From an uncultured Bacteroidota bacterium (GTDB lineage: Bacteria > Bacteroidota > Bacteroidia > Flavobacteriales > Flavobacteriaceae), in NCBI GenBank assembly GCA_902523665.1, contig CABZAD010000001.1, positions 1-64,000 of the forward strand: 64,000 nt of DNA. Reading direction: 5' to 3'. The translations under genes were made by a program, and so were the position numbers. The notes beneath the pieces were generated by a model. The model was not told the origin of the DNA, made no database searches, and was given only the letters and a program-made list of their open reading frames with translations. Below, piece after piece: positions 1-7,915 of the stretch (position 1 is its first letter; each line of letters begins with the position of its first letter).

Positions 1-1688
1 ACATTATTTTTTCTTTTCTTAATAAAAATGTAAACTTGCCAAGCTAACAATAAAAATAAGAAGTGAGGTAAATATGATCTGGGATTACCTTTTAAACCAA
101 TAGTAGTAAAAACTCTATCCCATCTAAACTTCCAATTTCTGATACCCTGAAATAAACCGTCAATACTCATCCAAATAAAAACTGGTTTACCCAAAACATG
201 GTCAAATGGAACAAAACCCCAAACTCTTGAGTCCTCTGAGTTATATCTGTTATCTCCCATCATCCAGTAATAGTCTTGTTTAAAAGTATATTCATTGGAT
301 ATTTCATTGTTTATATAAATATTATTGTCTATAACTTCAATATTATTATTCTCGTAATCTCTAATTATCTTTTTATATATTGGTAATTCATCAATTGTCA
401 AATTAATTTTATCTCCTGCTTTTGGAATATATATAGGGCCTAATTGATCATTATTCCATTTGAATCTATTATTACCTGGAAAGAAGATTGAATTCGATAA
501 ATTTGTTTTTTCAACGATTCTATATATTGTGTCAAAATTATTAGAAATTCTAATTTTATTTGCATCACTAAAAGTAAGACTTAGCTCTTTTTCATTATCA
601 ATTATCTCTCTAATGTCTAGATTTAAATCTCTTACCTCGTTAATTGGAATACCCTGATCAGTAGTGTAAATTAGATATTCATTTTCATTAGTATCAGAAA
701 TACTTAAAATATAACCTTTTAATCGCGTATATGATTCTTGAGATAAATTTCTTATTACAAATCTCCTAATAAACCCATCTATATCAAGTTCTTTAAGCTT
801 ACTTGATGAAACTCCATTTCTAGAGTAGATTTTATATGTGTATAATGGCTTTGCTCTATCCGGTAACTTATTTTCTTGGCCATTTAAATATACTACTCCA
901 TCTATAATCTCTAATGAGTCTCCAGGGATTCCAATTGCTCTTTTGACATAGTTAGATTTCTTATCTCTTGGTTTAATGACACCCTTTTCTTTTACGAAAA
1001 ATTGTCTAACAGTATCAGCAGGCCAATTAAAAACCACGATATCATTATTCTTAATTTCTTGAAAACCTGGTATTCTAATATATGGAAGCTGAGGTTTTTT
1101 CAGGTATGATCTTGTTTTTATTATTGGGATAGTATCGTGAACCATGGGAAAAGAAATTACTGTTGATGGTATTCTTGCGCCGTAATGAAATTTACTTACT
1201 AACAAAAAGTCTCCAACTCTTAATGTCTTCTCAAGTGATCCTGTAGGTATTACAAAAGGTTGAAGAAAGTAGTTGTGAACAATAGTAGCTATAACAACAG
1301 CAAAAACAAGTGATCCAACAGATTTCTCAAAATTCGAGAAAGAAATATAATTAATATACTTTGTCCTTTTACTGATATAACTGATGTAATACAAGTATAG
1401 GCCAAAGGTTATTATAACTAATATTCTGTCTGATTTTGAGTTATGATTGAAACGTTTAACAAGTTCAACCCAAATAACAGGAATCATAATAAGATTTATA
1501 ACTGGGATAAATACTAAAACTATCCACCATTTCGGTCTATTTATTATCTCTAATAGTTTAATTATATTATAAAAAGGAATAAAGGATTTCCAAGATGAAA
1601 TACCAGCAAGCGTAAAAAGCTTTTGAGTCCCCCCAAAAATTATTAAGTTATAACATAGAAAAAAAAATAACCACCCAGTTAAGCTCAT
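1..1688 (-). CDS. lepB: Signal peptidase I (3' end cut by window edge)
   Basis: Membrane protease that removes signal peptides from exported proteins. The frame is open from an ATG at 1688 to the left edge without a stop, about 562 codons. Hydrophobic segments lie near residues 1-20, 54-75 and 88-105, and another precedes the catalytic domain at about 124-140. The catalytic serine sits in PTGSLEKTL (Ser151) and the general-base lysine in SNYVKRAIGIPGDS (Lys249). The conserved box MGDNRYNSEDSRVWG is near the C-terminal end. The long insert between the lysine box and the GDN box fits the enlarged LepB of Bacteroidota. The start lies 1 nt after the DUF5683 stop codon, so it is probably cotranscribed with parA-parB-DUF5683. 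Confidence 0.93.
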   Translation of the reverse strand, partial: MSLTGWLFFFLCYNLIIFGGTQKLFTLAGISSWKSFIPFYNIIKLLEIINRPKWWIVLVFIPVINLIMIPVIWVELVKRFNHNSKSDRILVIITFGLYLYYISYISKRTKYINYISFSNFEKSVGSLVFAVVIATIVHNYFLQPFVIPTGSLEKTLRVGDFLLVSKFHYGARIPSTVISFPMVHDTIPIIKTRSYLKKPQLPYIRIPGFQEIKNNDIVVFNWPADTVRQFFVKEKGVIKPRDKKSNYVKRAIGIPGDSLEIIDGVVYLNGQENKLPDRAKPLYTYKIYSRNGVSSSKLKELDIDGFIRRFVIRNLSQESYTRLKGYILSISDTNENEYLIYTTDQGIPINEVRDLNLDIREIIDNEKELSLTFSDANKIRISNNFDTIYRIVEKTNLSNSIFFPGNNRFKWNNDQLGPIYIPKAGDKINLTIDELPIYKKIIRDYENNNIEVIDNNIYINNEISNEYTFKQDYYWMMGDNRYNSEDSRVWGFVPFDHVLGKPVFIWMSIDGLFQGIRNWKFRWDRVFTTIGLKGNPRSYLPHFLFLLLAWQVYIFIKKRKNN

Positions 1689-1689
1689 A

Positions 1690-2247
1690 TTAATCTAAAA
1701 TAATTTTAAGTTTGATTCCAGCACTTTCAGAAAAATCAAAATAGGGATTTTCTATATATGGCTCAAATGATAGATCTTCGTTAACATTAAATTGAAGTAG
1801 ATGAGCACCAACATTTGCATCAATAATATTCAATACGTATGTTCCAATAAGAAACATGAAAGAAAAGTCTTTATATCTTCTGTGAAACTTCATTCCTTCA
1901 AGTAATTTCTCATTTTCAGGTATTATTTCAGTATACTCATCATCAAAATATCCAGCAAGCCTTCTCTTGTATGCTGTTCGATATTTTTTCATTTCCTTGT
2001 TATTGAAGTTATAGTAATATGCAGATGCACCTAATCCTCCATAAATGATAGGAATCATCCAATATCTTCTCGTGTACACTTGACCTAATCCAGGTATTAT
2101 AGAAGAGTAGAAAGCTGCCTTTGAGGGAGTTAATGGGTCGTTGATCAATCTTAATTTTCTTGGACTGATATAAGTTGAGTCTGCAGTTGATTGACTATAA
2201 AAATTTGTTGTATAACATAGAATGATTAATAAAGTTACTCTTCTCAA
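1690..2247 (-). CDS. DUF5683 domain-containing protein
   Basis: Conserved Bacteroidota protein of unknown function, 185 residues. It has an N-terminal signal peptide (residues 1-19, ending FYSQ). The family core begins with SKAAFYSSIIPGLGQVY at about 43-59, followed by two or three hydrophobic segments (about 62-80 and 127-143). The IPGLGQVYTRRYW motif is the hallmark of the family. It overlaps the parB stop by 4 nt (ATGA), so translation is probably coupled. The family is commonly found just downstream of parAB in Flavobacteriia; its role there is unknown. Confidence 0.85.
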   Translation of the reverse strand: MRRVTLLIILCYTTNFYSQSTADSTYISPRKLRLINDPLTPSKAAFYSSIIPGLGQVYTRRYWMIPIIYGGLGASAYYYNFNNKEMKKYRTAYKRRLAGYFDDEYTEIIPENEKLLEGMKFHRRYKDFSFMFLIGTYVLNIIDANVGAHLLQFNVNEDLSFEPYIENPYFDFSESAGIKLKIILD

Positions 2248-3122
2248 TTTGATATTTTTTTTAGAATTGAGTAAAGTTCATTTATGCTTTTAAAACTTAT
2301 CGAAAGAGTGACTTTACCTAAACTATTTTCTTTCAAAGTTACTTTAGAATCAAATAGCTTCTCAAATTTGTTAGTTGCATCAATGTAAATTTTTGATACA
2401 TCTGAATTAGAATTATTTGAAGTTAAAGTTTTATTTCCCCTCACAATTTTCTCAGTTTGTCTAACAGATAATTTTGAGGATATGATTTTCTCATAAATTT
2501 TTATTTGTAATTTTTTATCCTCAATATTTATCAATGCTCTTCCATGACCCATACTCAAGAAGCCATCCCTTATACCCGATTGAATAATCGGATCAAGCTT
2601 TAAAAGTCTAACATAATTAGATATAGTTGATCTATCCTTACCTACAAGTCTAGAGATAATATCAATATTTAAATTATACTCATTCATTAATCTTTCGTAT
2701 GTAAGTGCAATCTCTATAGGGTCAAGGTCAACTCTTTGGACATTTTCAACTAATGACATTTTCAATAGTTCAGTATCGCTTTCAACCGCTTTTACATAGC
2801 AAGGTATTGAGTCTAAATTAGCTATTTTTGAAGCACGATATCTTCGTTCACCAGATATAATTTCGTACTTATCATCATTAATTTTTCTTACTGTAATTGG
2901 TTGAATAATGCCAAGTTCTTTAATTGATACAACAAGATTATCAATTTCTTTACTATCAAAATTTGTTCTTGGCTGATTTGGATTTACATGAATTTTATTT
3001 AAAGATAATTGAAAACTATTAATCTTTTTTGTTTTTTTAATTGATAAATCTGGATTATCATTATCACCCAATAGTGCTTCAAGGCCTCTTCCCAATACTT
3101 TTTTTTGTTTTTTTTCAGACAT
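2244..3122 (-). CDS. parB: Chromosome-partitioning protein ParB (Spo0J)
   Basis: DNA-binding CTP-dependent clamp that loads at parS sites and works with ParA in origin segregation. The 292 residues contain the N-terminal GRGLEALLG motif (11-19), the ParB/sulfiredoxin-like CTP-binding domain with GERRYRA at 91-97, and a helix-turn-helix around 150-180 (DRSTISNYVRLLKL). A dimerisation domain follows at the C-terminus. The start codon directly abuts the parA stop. No parS site (consensus TGTTNCACGTGAAACA) was noticed in the window by eye. Confidence 0.95.
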   Translation of the reverse strand: MSEKKQKKVLGRGLEALLGDNDNPDLSIKKTKKINSFQLSLNKIHVNPNQPRTNFDSKEIDNLVVSIKELGIIQPITVRKINDDKYEIISGERRYRASKIANLDSIPCYVKAVESDTELLKMSLVENVQRVDLDPIEIALTYERLMNEYNLNIDIISRLVGKDRSTISNYVRLLKLDPIIQSGIRDGFLSMGHGRALINIEDKKLQIKIYEKIISSKLSVRQTEKIVRGNKTLTSNNSNSDVSKIYIDATNKFEKLFDSKVTLKENSLGKVTLSISFKSINELYSILKKISN

Positions 3123-3884
3123 TTAATTTTTATTTATAATTTCATCTGCCAAGGAAAGATAATTTTTTGTTCCCTTTGACGATACATCATAGGTAATTAT
3201 ATCTTTACCAAAACCTGGAGCTTCCCCTAATTTAATATTTCTTTGAATAATAGTATCAAACACAATATCTCCAAAGTGTTTTCTTACTTCTTCAACAACC
3301 TGATTTGAAAGCCTTAATCTCGAATCAAACATAGTAAGCAATATACCCTCAATATCTAATTTCTCATTGTGAATTTTTTGAACACTTTTAATTGTGTTAA
3401 GCAATTTCCCAAGACCCTCTAATGCAAAATACTCACATTGTATTGGAATTAAAACAGAATTAGAGCTAGTAAGAGCATTTAGGGTAATTAGTCCAAGAGA
3501 TGGAGCACAATCAATTAATATAAAGTCATACTGGCTTTTAATATCATTAATCTTTTCCTTTAATTTATATTCTCTTTCACCTTCATCCACAAGTTCAATT
3601 TCAATACCAACTAGGTCAATGCTAGACTGGATTAGATCAAGATTAGGAGATTCACTCTTTTTTATCACATCAGATATTTTTTTTGTTCCCGATAAAACGT
3701 GATAAAGAGACAGATCTTTATTATTTGGATCAAAACCTAATCCTGAAGATGCATTAGCTTGTGGGTCAGCGTCTATAAGTAAAACTTTTTTTTCTAGAAC
3801 TCCAAGCGATGCTGCTAGATTGACAGACGTAGTTGTTTTACCAACACCTCCTTTTTGATTTGCTATTGAAATTATTTTCCCCAT
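3123..3884 (-). CDS. parA: Chromosome-partitioning ATPase ParA (Soj)
   Basis: Walker-type ATPase that binds DNA non-specifically and moves ParB-parS complexes. The 253 residues carry the deviant Walker A box KGGVGKTT at 11-18, with the signature lysine, and DADPQANAS at about 39-47. The Walker B-like region is FILIDCAPSLGLIT. The length is normal for chromosomal ParA. It is the likely first or second gene of the minus-strand unit that continues into parB, DUF5683 and lepB, and lies 3 nt after the DivIC-like gene. Confidence 0.96.
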   Translation of the reverse strand: MGKIISIANQKGGVGKTTTSVNLAASLGVLEKKVLLIDADPQANASSGLGFDPNNKDLSLYHVLSGTKKISDVIKKSESPNLDLIQSSIDLVGIEIELVDEGEREYKLKEKINDIKSQYDFILIDCAPSLGLITLNALTSSNSVLIPIQCEYFALEGLGKLLNTIKSVQKIHNEKLDIEGILLTMFDSRLRLSNQVVEEVRKHFGDIVFDTIIQRNIKLGEAPGFGKDIITYDVSSKGTKNYLSLADEIINKN

Positions 3885-3887
3885 TAA

Positions 3888-4205
3888 TTAATCATCTTCA
3901 GATTGAAATTCAATAATAAATATATCCTCATTTTCTTTTTTCAGGTTATATTCTTCTCTAGCATAATGTTCAAGGCTATCTATATTTTCAAGTTTCTCAA
4001 TAAGTGATTTATCATTAAGAATCTCTGTACTAATAGCATCTCTCTTTTTTTTAAGTTTTTTAATTTCCCTATTTAATTCTGCATGTATTAATAATGAATT
4101 TGTATCTAAGAAAGTCATCCATATCAAAAAAGAAATAGAAATAATTAAATATTTGAAAATAGATTTTTTAATTAAAACTTTTAGTTTTAAAAAAATTTTA
4201 TTCAT
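3888..4205 (-). CDS. Septum formation initiator family protein (DivIC/FtsB-like)
   Basis: Small bitopic divisome protein, 105 residues. A positively charged N-terminus is followed by a transmembrane helix at about 19-36 and a coiled coil at about 42-75 (LNREIKKLKKKRDAI...). The family tail motif LEHYAREEYNLKKENEDIF is at about 79-97. Proteins of this kind link septal peptidoglycan synthases in the FtsQLB complex. Its start overlaps the sugar-dehydrogenase stop by one base, and parA follows 3 nt downstream. FtsB and DivIC cannot be separated on sequence alone. Confidence 0.85.
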   Translation of the reverse strand: MNKIFLKLKVLIKKSIFKYLIISISFLIWMTFLDTNSLLIHAELNREIKKLKKKRDAISTEILNDKSLIEKLENIDSLEHYAREEYNLKKENEDIFIIEFQSEDD

Positions 4206-5389
4206 TATTCTGAGATATCATTTTTTAAAGGAACTTGAACTCTAGAAGGAATAATTTTAAAAACTCCTTTGTTTTCAATTCCAACATAAAGATAGCCGTC
4301 AGGTCCTTGAACAACTTCTCTTACTCTTCCAACTCTATCTAAAAGCTTTTCTCTTTTGTAAACATAGTTACCTATTAGCTCTACTCTTTCTAGGTATCTA
4401 AATCTGAGTGATCCAATAAATAGATTTCCTTTCCACTCATTATATATATCTGAAGTTAGCATCACCATACCAGATGGAGCAATTGAGGGGGTCCAAAAAT
4501 ATAATGGTGATTCTGTCCCTTCCAGAGAAGTAAGATTTGTAAATGAAGTTCCATTATAATTAATACCATTTGAAACTATTGGCCAACCATAATTTCTCGT
4601 CAACAATGGTTCTTCTCTGATACTGTCTCTTTCACGAATTATGTTTATTTCATCCCCACCTCTTGGGCCATGTTCGTGTAAAATAATATCTCCAGGTTCA
4701 TTGCCAAAAACTATGCCCTGAGGATTCCTATGCCCATAACTCCAAGTAGCTTTCTTTGCATTTTTTAAATTATAAAAAGGATTATCTTCTGGTATAGTCC
4801 CATCTAAGTTAAGTCTGTATAATTTACCACCATCTTTAGTCAAGTCCTGAGGATAAATATCCCTTCCAGCTCTATCACCGACTGTGAAATAGACATATCT
4901 ATCATCAAGTAAAATCTTTCCTCCGTAATGTCTATACTGATCTGAATCAGGACTAGCCTTATATAATAGTCTTATATTAGAAAGTTTGAAGTTGTTATAA
5001 TTTGCACTGTAAAGAGCAGTGTTAGAATTTTTTGTATTATTTGAGCTATCACTTGTTGTAAAAAACATTCTTTTGTTTTTATCAAAATTTTTATCTACTT
5101 CAACATCAAGTAGACCACCTTGTCTATTTTCAACAACTTTTGGTAAACCTTGGACTACTGTCTTAATATTGTCTTTTACGTGATATAGTATTCCTTTTTT
5201 ATCAGTAACAAGAATTTCATTTTCATCAATAAATGATATACCCCATGGAATATCAATCCCGTCTGTAATCATTTGTAAATATATTTTAGATTCGTCACCA
5301 ATTTCAATAAATGGTGGATTTTCAGATTGAGCACATGAAAAACTTGTACTAAGTAAAAAAAGGATTGAATAAATATGTTTGTTCTTCAT
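4205..5389 (-). CDS. PQQ-dependent sugar dehydrogenase (glucose/sorbosone dehydrogenase family), lipoprotein
   Basis: Predicted periplasmic or membrane-anchored beta-propeller enzyme of the soluble glucose dehydrogenase (GSDH) family, 394 residues. The N-terminal signal ends near Cys19 (SFSCAQ), compatible with lipidation. Family motifs include PWGISFIDENEILVTDKKG, QGGLLDVEVDK, the YGHRNPQGIVF block with EHGPRGGDEIN, and NYGWP. These contain the residues that hold PQQ and calcium in this family. Oxidation of a sugar aldehyde or alcohol is inferred from the family; the true substrate is unknown. No PQQ biosynthesis genes occur in the window. Confidence 0.85.
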   Translation of the reverse strand: MKNKHIYSILFLLSTSFSCAQSENPPFIEIGDESKIYLQMITDGIDIPWGISFIDENEILVTDKKGILYHVKDNIKTVVQGLPKVVENRQGGLLDVEVDKNFDKNKRMFFTTSDSSNNTKNSNTALYSANYNNFKLSNIRLLYKASPDSDQYRHYGGKILLDDRYVYFTVGDRAGRDIYPQDLTKDGGKLYRLNLDGTIPEDNPFYNLKNAKKATWSYGHRNPQGIVFGNEPGDIILHEHGPRGGDEINIIRERDSIREEPLLTRNYGWPIVSNGINYNGTSFTNLTSLEGTESPLYFWTPSIAPSGMVMLTSDIYNEWKGNLFIGSLRFRYLERVELIGNYVYKREKLLDRVGRVREVVQGPDGYLYVGIENKGVFKIIPSRVQVPLKNDISE

Positions 5390-5435
5390 AATTAGTTCGA
5401 ATTTAAAATAATTTAATCACTCAATAAAGTTTTTT

Positions 5436-6503
5436 TTATATCAAGTCAATTAAACTAACATTTTGATAATTTCTTTTTAAATATTTTAGTGTCTTTTCCA
5501 TTAGATCACCCATAGATTTACATTCTAAAAATGAATTTTCGTTAGTATATCTAAATATCTCCTTCTTGAGGTTCATTACATTTTTTTTAATACTAACAGT
5601 GTCATCTTTCATTATGCCTAGTAATAGCTTCATTCTCTCATCAGATATAATAAGTCTTCTTGATATAGTTGACCTTTCTTCAATTTTATATTGAGTTATT
5701 GAGTCAGTCTTAAGTTTAGCTCGAACTATATCCATCATTGCTTTATTTTCTTTAAAAAATTGTGGCCTGTATACAGAGAACTTACCTTCAAAGGATTGTT
5801 GGTCAAAATCAATTGCACGAATTTTATAAATAACTTGGTCAAAATCATGAATTGGAATAACCACATAATTATATGATCTCATATCTCCGAGAAGTCTTAT
5901 CATGCATCTTTCATTAAACTTTACATATTCTTTGGCAATTTGTGCCTTTTGAACTTCTGAACATTTGGGTAAATAATCCTGAATAAATATATCACCAGGA
6001 ATACCTGCTATATGTTCTTCAACTAATGATGAATGATTAACAAGAAAATTAAGATTTCTTGGAGATAGCATATGTTCAAATTCAATTCCATAAACTCTAG
6101 AAGCATCAGTCTTTTTTACATAGAAGTATGTAAAATTATCGTTTACAATATTTCTTATCTTAACTCTAAATGGTTTGGAATTTCCAAATGTGCAATAGTC
6201 AACAGAGTCTATAGATAGATAAGGTATTGATGAGGGATTACCATCAGAGTGTAATAGAGTATATATTATTTTGAGGTTGTTGTCAATTTCTTCTCTTTCA
6301 CTTTCATTAAATATAAGTCTTATCCATAGAGTATCTTTATTTTTTTTATCATAAAGGTTAATGGAATCTGAAAATCTTAATAAATCTTCATATGAAATAA
6401 CATCGTCAATCCATCTATCATGAGTTTTTAAGAAATCTTCTAATTTTTCTGATATATTGAAGAATGGTTTCTTCTTTGATATTAGTTTCTTATTATCAAC
6501 CAT
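5436..6503 (-). CDS. Conserved hypothetical protein with kinase-like motifs
   Basis: I do not recognise a named family. An upstream in-frame start would translate the tRNA-Pro gene, so the ATG at 6503 is chosen, giving 355 residues. It is soluble with no signal peptide. The arrangement resembles a protein-kinase-like or aminoglycoside-phosphotransferase fold. TYFYVKK (Lys130) is a candidate beta-3 lysine. IFIQDYL (about 172-178) resembles a hinge. LLGDMRSYNYVV (Asp207, Asn212) resembles the catalytic loop, and IDFDQQ (232-234) the DFG-like metal site. The fold assignment is inference. It sits alone between tRNA-Pro and the sugar dehydrogenase. Confidence 0.7.
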   Translation of the reverse strand: MVDNKKLISKKKPFFNISEKLEDFLKTHDRWIDDVISYEDLLRFSDSINLYDKKNKDTLWIRLIFNESEREEIDNNLKIIYTLLHSDGNPSSIPYLSIDSVDYCTFGNSKPFRVKIRNIVNDNFTYFYVKKTDASRVYGIEFEHMLSPRNLNFLVNHSSLVEEHIAGIPGDIFIQDYLPKCSEVQKAQIAKEYVKFNERCMIRLLGDMRSYNYVVIPIHDFDQVIYKIRAIDFDQQSFEGKFSVYRPQFFKENKAMMDIVRAKLKTDSITQYKIEERSTISRRLIISDERMKLLLGIMKDDTVSIKKNVMNLKKEIFRYTNENSFLECKSMGDLMEKTLKYLKRNYQNVSLIDLI

Positions 6504-6527
6504 TAAATAAATATACAATAAACCTTT

Positions 6528-6605
<78 letters not shown>

Positions 6606-6701
6606 AAAATCAAGTTTTAATATTGTATAATAACAAAATTATTACCACTAGAAGACAAACTAAACTTTCTAAAGACTGCACTAGTAATTTTGTTTAAGTC
6701 T

Positions 6702-7190
6702 TTAATTTTGGCTTTCAGAATAAATTGCAGCCTCTTCAAAAATTGCAGCTGGATCAACATAGCATGTTGTGCTAGCTATCTTATCTTCAACCCAAACCCA
6801 TCTACAGTGACATGGATAACTATACTCTTTGCCAGTCAAAATTGATGTGGCAGACCAATCAAAATCATGAAATGTCTCAACAGCTCCATCAGTAAAAGTT
6901 GCAGTGTATACTTCTCTATCGTTGTGTTTAATGTCTTTAAAAATTAAAGAATGAGAGTTGTACCCATCAATAATTCCATCTACGTCAAATTCTAAGTTAT
7001 TAAAAAAATGTTTACCGTCTGGTGTAAAATAATCTCTAGCCATATCAAAGTTACCTGCTAAATATGAATCAGCAAGTTTTACAATAATTTCAGATTTTTC
7101 GTCATTATCTTGTATAAACCCTTTAAAACTGTCATTAAAATTACAGGACATCAGTCCAAATATTGTTATAAGTGTTAATATTTTTTTCAT
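6702..7190 (-). CDS. NTF2-like (SnoaL-type) lipoprotein
   Basis: Predicted lipoprotein of 162 residues with a short signal ending in LMSCN (Cys16). The mature part has the pattern of a nuclear transport factor 2-like domain: an N-terminal helix (KLADSYLAGNFDMARDYFTPDGKHFFNN, about 38-65), then strands ending in a conserved tryptophan-rich part (CRWVWVEDKIAS). Such domains are small cone-shaped barrels used as enzymes or binding modules; no catalytic role can be assigned. It resembles the three lipoproteins at 16140-17769 in signal type, length and DxxxARDYF/DAISDFYAD-like helix, which suggests a family expansion. Confidence 0.75.
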   Translation of the reverse strand: MKKILTLITIFGLMSCNFNDSFKGFIQDNDEKSEIIVKLADSYLAGNFDMARDYFTPDGKHFFNNLEFDVDGIIDGYNSHSLIFKDIKHNDREVYTATFTDGAVETFHDFDWSATSILTGKEYSYPCHCRWVWVEDKIASTTCYVDPAAIFEEAAIYSESQN

Positions 7191-7442
7191 TTGATATTTA
7201 TAAAATGTTATTTATAAAGTTATGAATTTATGTATAAAAAATACAGCTTAAAAAAAAATTAAAAACTAAAAATCTACACTAATAATAGAAAAGATTTACA
7301 TCTTAAGTTTTGACTTAATATTCAAATAATGTTTTACATATTATTCAATAATTTTTGTTAATAGATATATTAAATTATCATATTATTAAATATTATATCA
7401 TTTTTTTATCAAATTAATAAATTTTTATTAAATTTACAGTAA
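7191..7442. other. AT-rich intergenic spacer without recognised genes
   Basis: About 250 bp of very AT-rich DNA between the start of the NTF2-like lipoprotein and the RNA candidate. Both units diverge from here, so their promoters should lie inside. I found no open frame with coding character and no clear TAnnTTTG element. Confidence 0.6.
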
Positions 7443-7500
7443 TTCCCGTGTGGACTGGGATAAATAATATAGTCGCGGGTGGAGAGAACGCATCCGGAAA
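7443..7500 (+). promoter_or_regulatory. Candidate structured RNA leader (possible riboswitch-like element)
   Basis: A 58-nt GC-rich island in otherwise extremely AT-rich DNA, ending 12 nt before a small ORF. It can fold as a compact three-way junction. The closing stem is TTCC (7443-7446) with GGAA (7496-7499). Stem 2 is GACT (7453-7456) with AGTC (7471-7474). Stem 3 is GGGTG (7477-7481) with CATCC (7491-7495). An alternative pairing, CCCGTG (7445-7450) with CGCGGG (7474-7479), excludes parts of all three, as expected of a switching leader. I do not match it to a named riboswitch class. Function and ligand are unknown. Confidence 0.5.
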
Positions 7501-7512
7501 AATCGTTTCAAT

Positions 7513-7722
7513 ATGTTTAATATAAATCTGAAATTTATGAAATCTAATAAATCAAGTTATACATACAGAGGTGTTAAATATAATCAAAATGATATTTCAT
7601 CTTCTGATTCAAGACTTTCTAATGGAATCTATAGGGGAGTTAAGTTTAACGAGGGTTCATCAAAAAAAATTAATTCTTACAAAAAGAAAGGATTATACAG
7701 AGGTGTTGAATTATCTCTATAA
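7513..7722 (+). CDS. Small YRGV-repeat protein (DUF4278-like)
   Basis: A basic 69-residue protein built from three repeats. YRGV occurs at 18-21, 40-43 and 62-65, exactly 22 residues apart, each followed by a K/E plus aromatic or aliphatic residue. The linkers are rich in S, N, K and G. The YRG motif recalls DUF4278, known mainly from cyanobacteria; this link is by motif only. An alternative start at 7537 (MKSNKSS) would remove eight residues. The gene follows the structured RNA candidate and is closed by a strong terminator, so it looks like a monocistronic unit. Function is unknown. Confidence 0.65.
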   Translation: MFNINLKFMKSNKSSYTYRGVKYNQNDISSSDSRLSNGIYRGVKFNEGSSKKINSYKKKGLYRGVELSL

Positions 7723-7747
7723 AATAAAAAGATATGAATTCTATACA

Positions 7748-7781
7748 AAATGGGCTTTAATTTATAAAGCCCATTTTTTTT
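7748..7781 (+). terminator. Rho-independent terminator of the YRGV gene
   Basis: A perfect 12-bp stem, AAATGGGCTTTA (7748-7759) with TAAAGCCCATTT (7765-7776), a 5-nt loop and a run of eight T (7774-7781). It ends 2 nt before the 3' end of the convergent tRNA-Pro(TGG). Confidence 0.9.
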
Positions 7782-7782
7782 G

Positions 7783-7857
7783 TCGGGGTGGCAGGATTCG
7801 AACCTGCGACCTCCGCGTCCCAAACGCGGCGCGATAACCGGGCTACGCTACACCCCG
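7783..7857 (-). tRNA. tRNA-Pro(TGG)
   Basis: A 75-nt cloverleaf on the minus strand. The acceptor stem is CGGGGTG/CACCCCG with discriminator A. The anticodon stem CCGCG/CGCGG encloses the loop TTTGGGA (anticodon TGG), and the T arm is GCAGG-TTCGAAT-CCTGC. CCA is not encoded. Confidence 0.97.
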
Positions 7858-7915
7858 GAAAGAGTTGCAAATATAAGCTTAATTAAATTTTTGCCAAATT
7901 ATTACCTGTTAAGAC

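Noticed and set aside
460..657. Plus-strand frame inside lepB
   Set aside because: Antisense shadow of signal peptidase I, with hydrophobic low-complexity translation.
7571..7837. Overlapping 88-residue plus-strand frame
   Set aside because: It runs in another frame through the YRGV gene, the terminator and the antisense of tRNA-Pro(TGG); no coding signal of its own.
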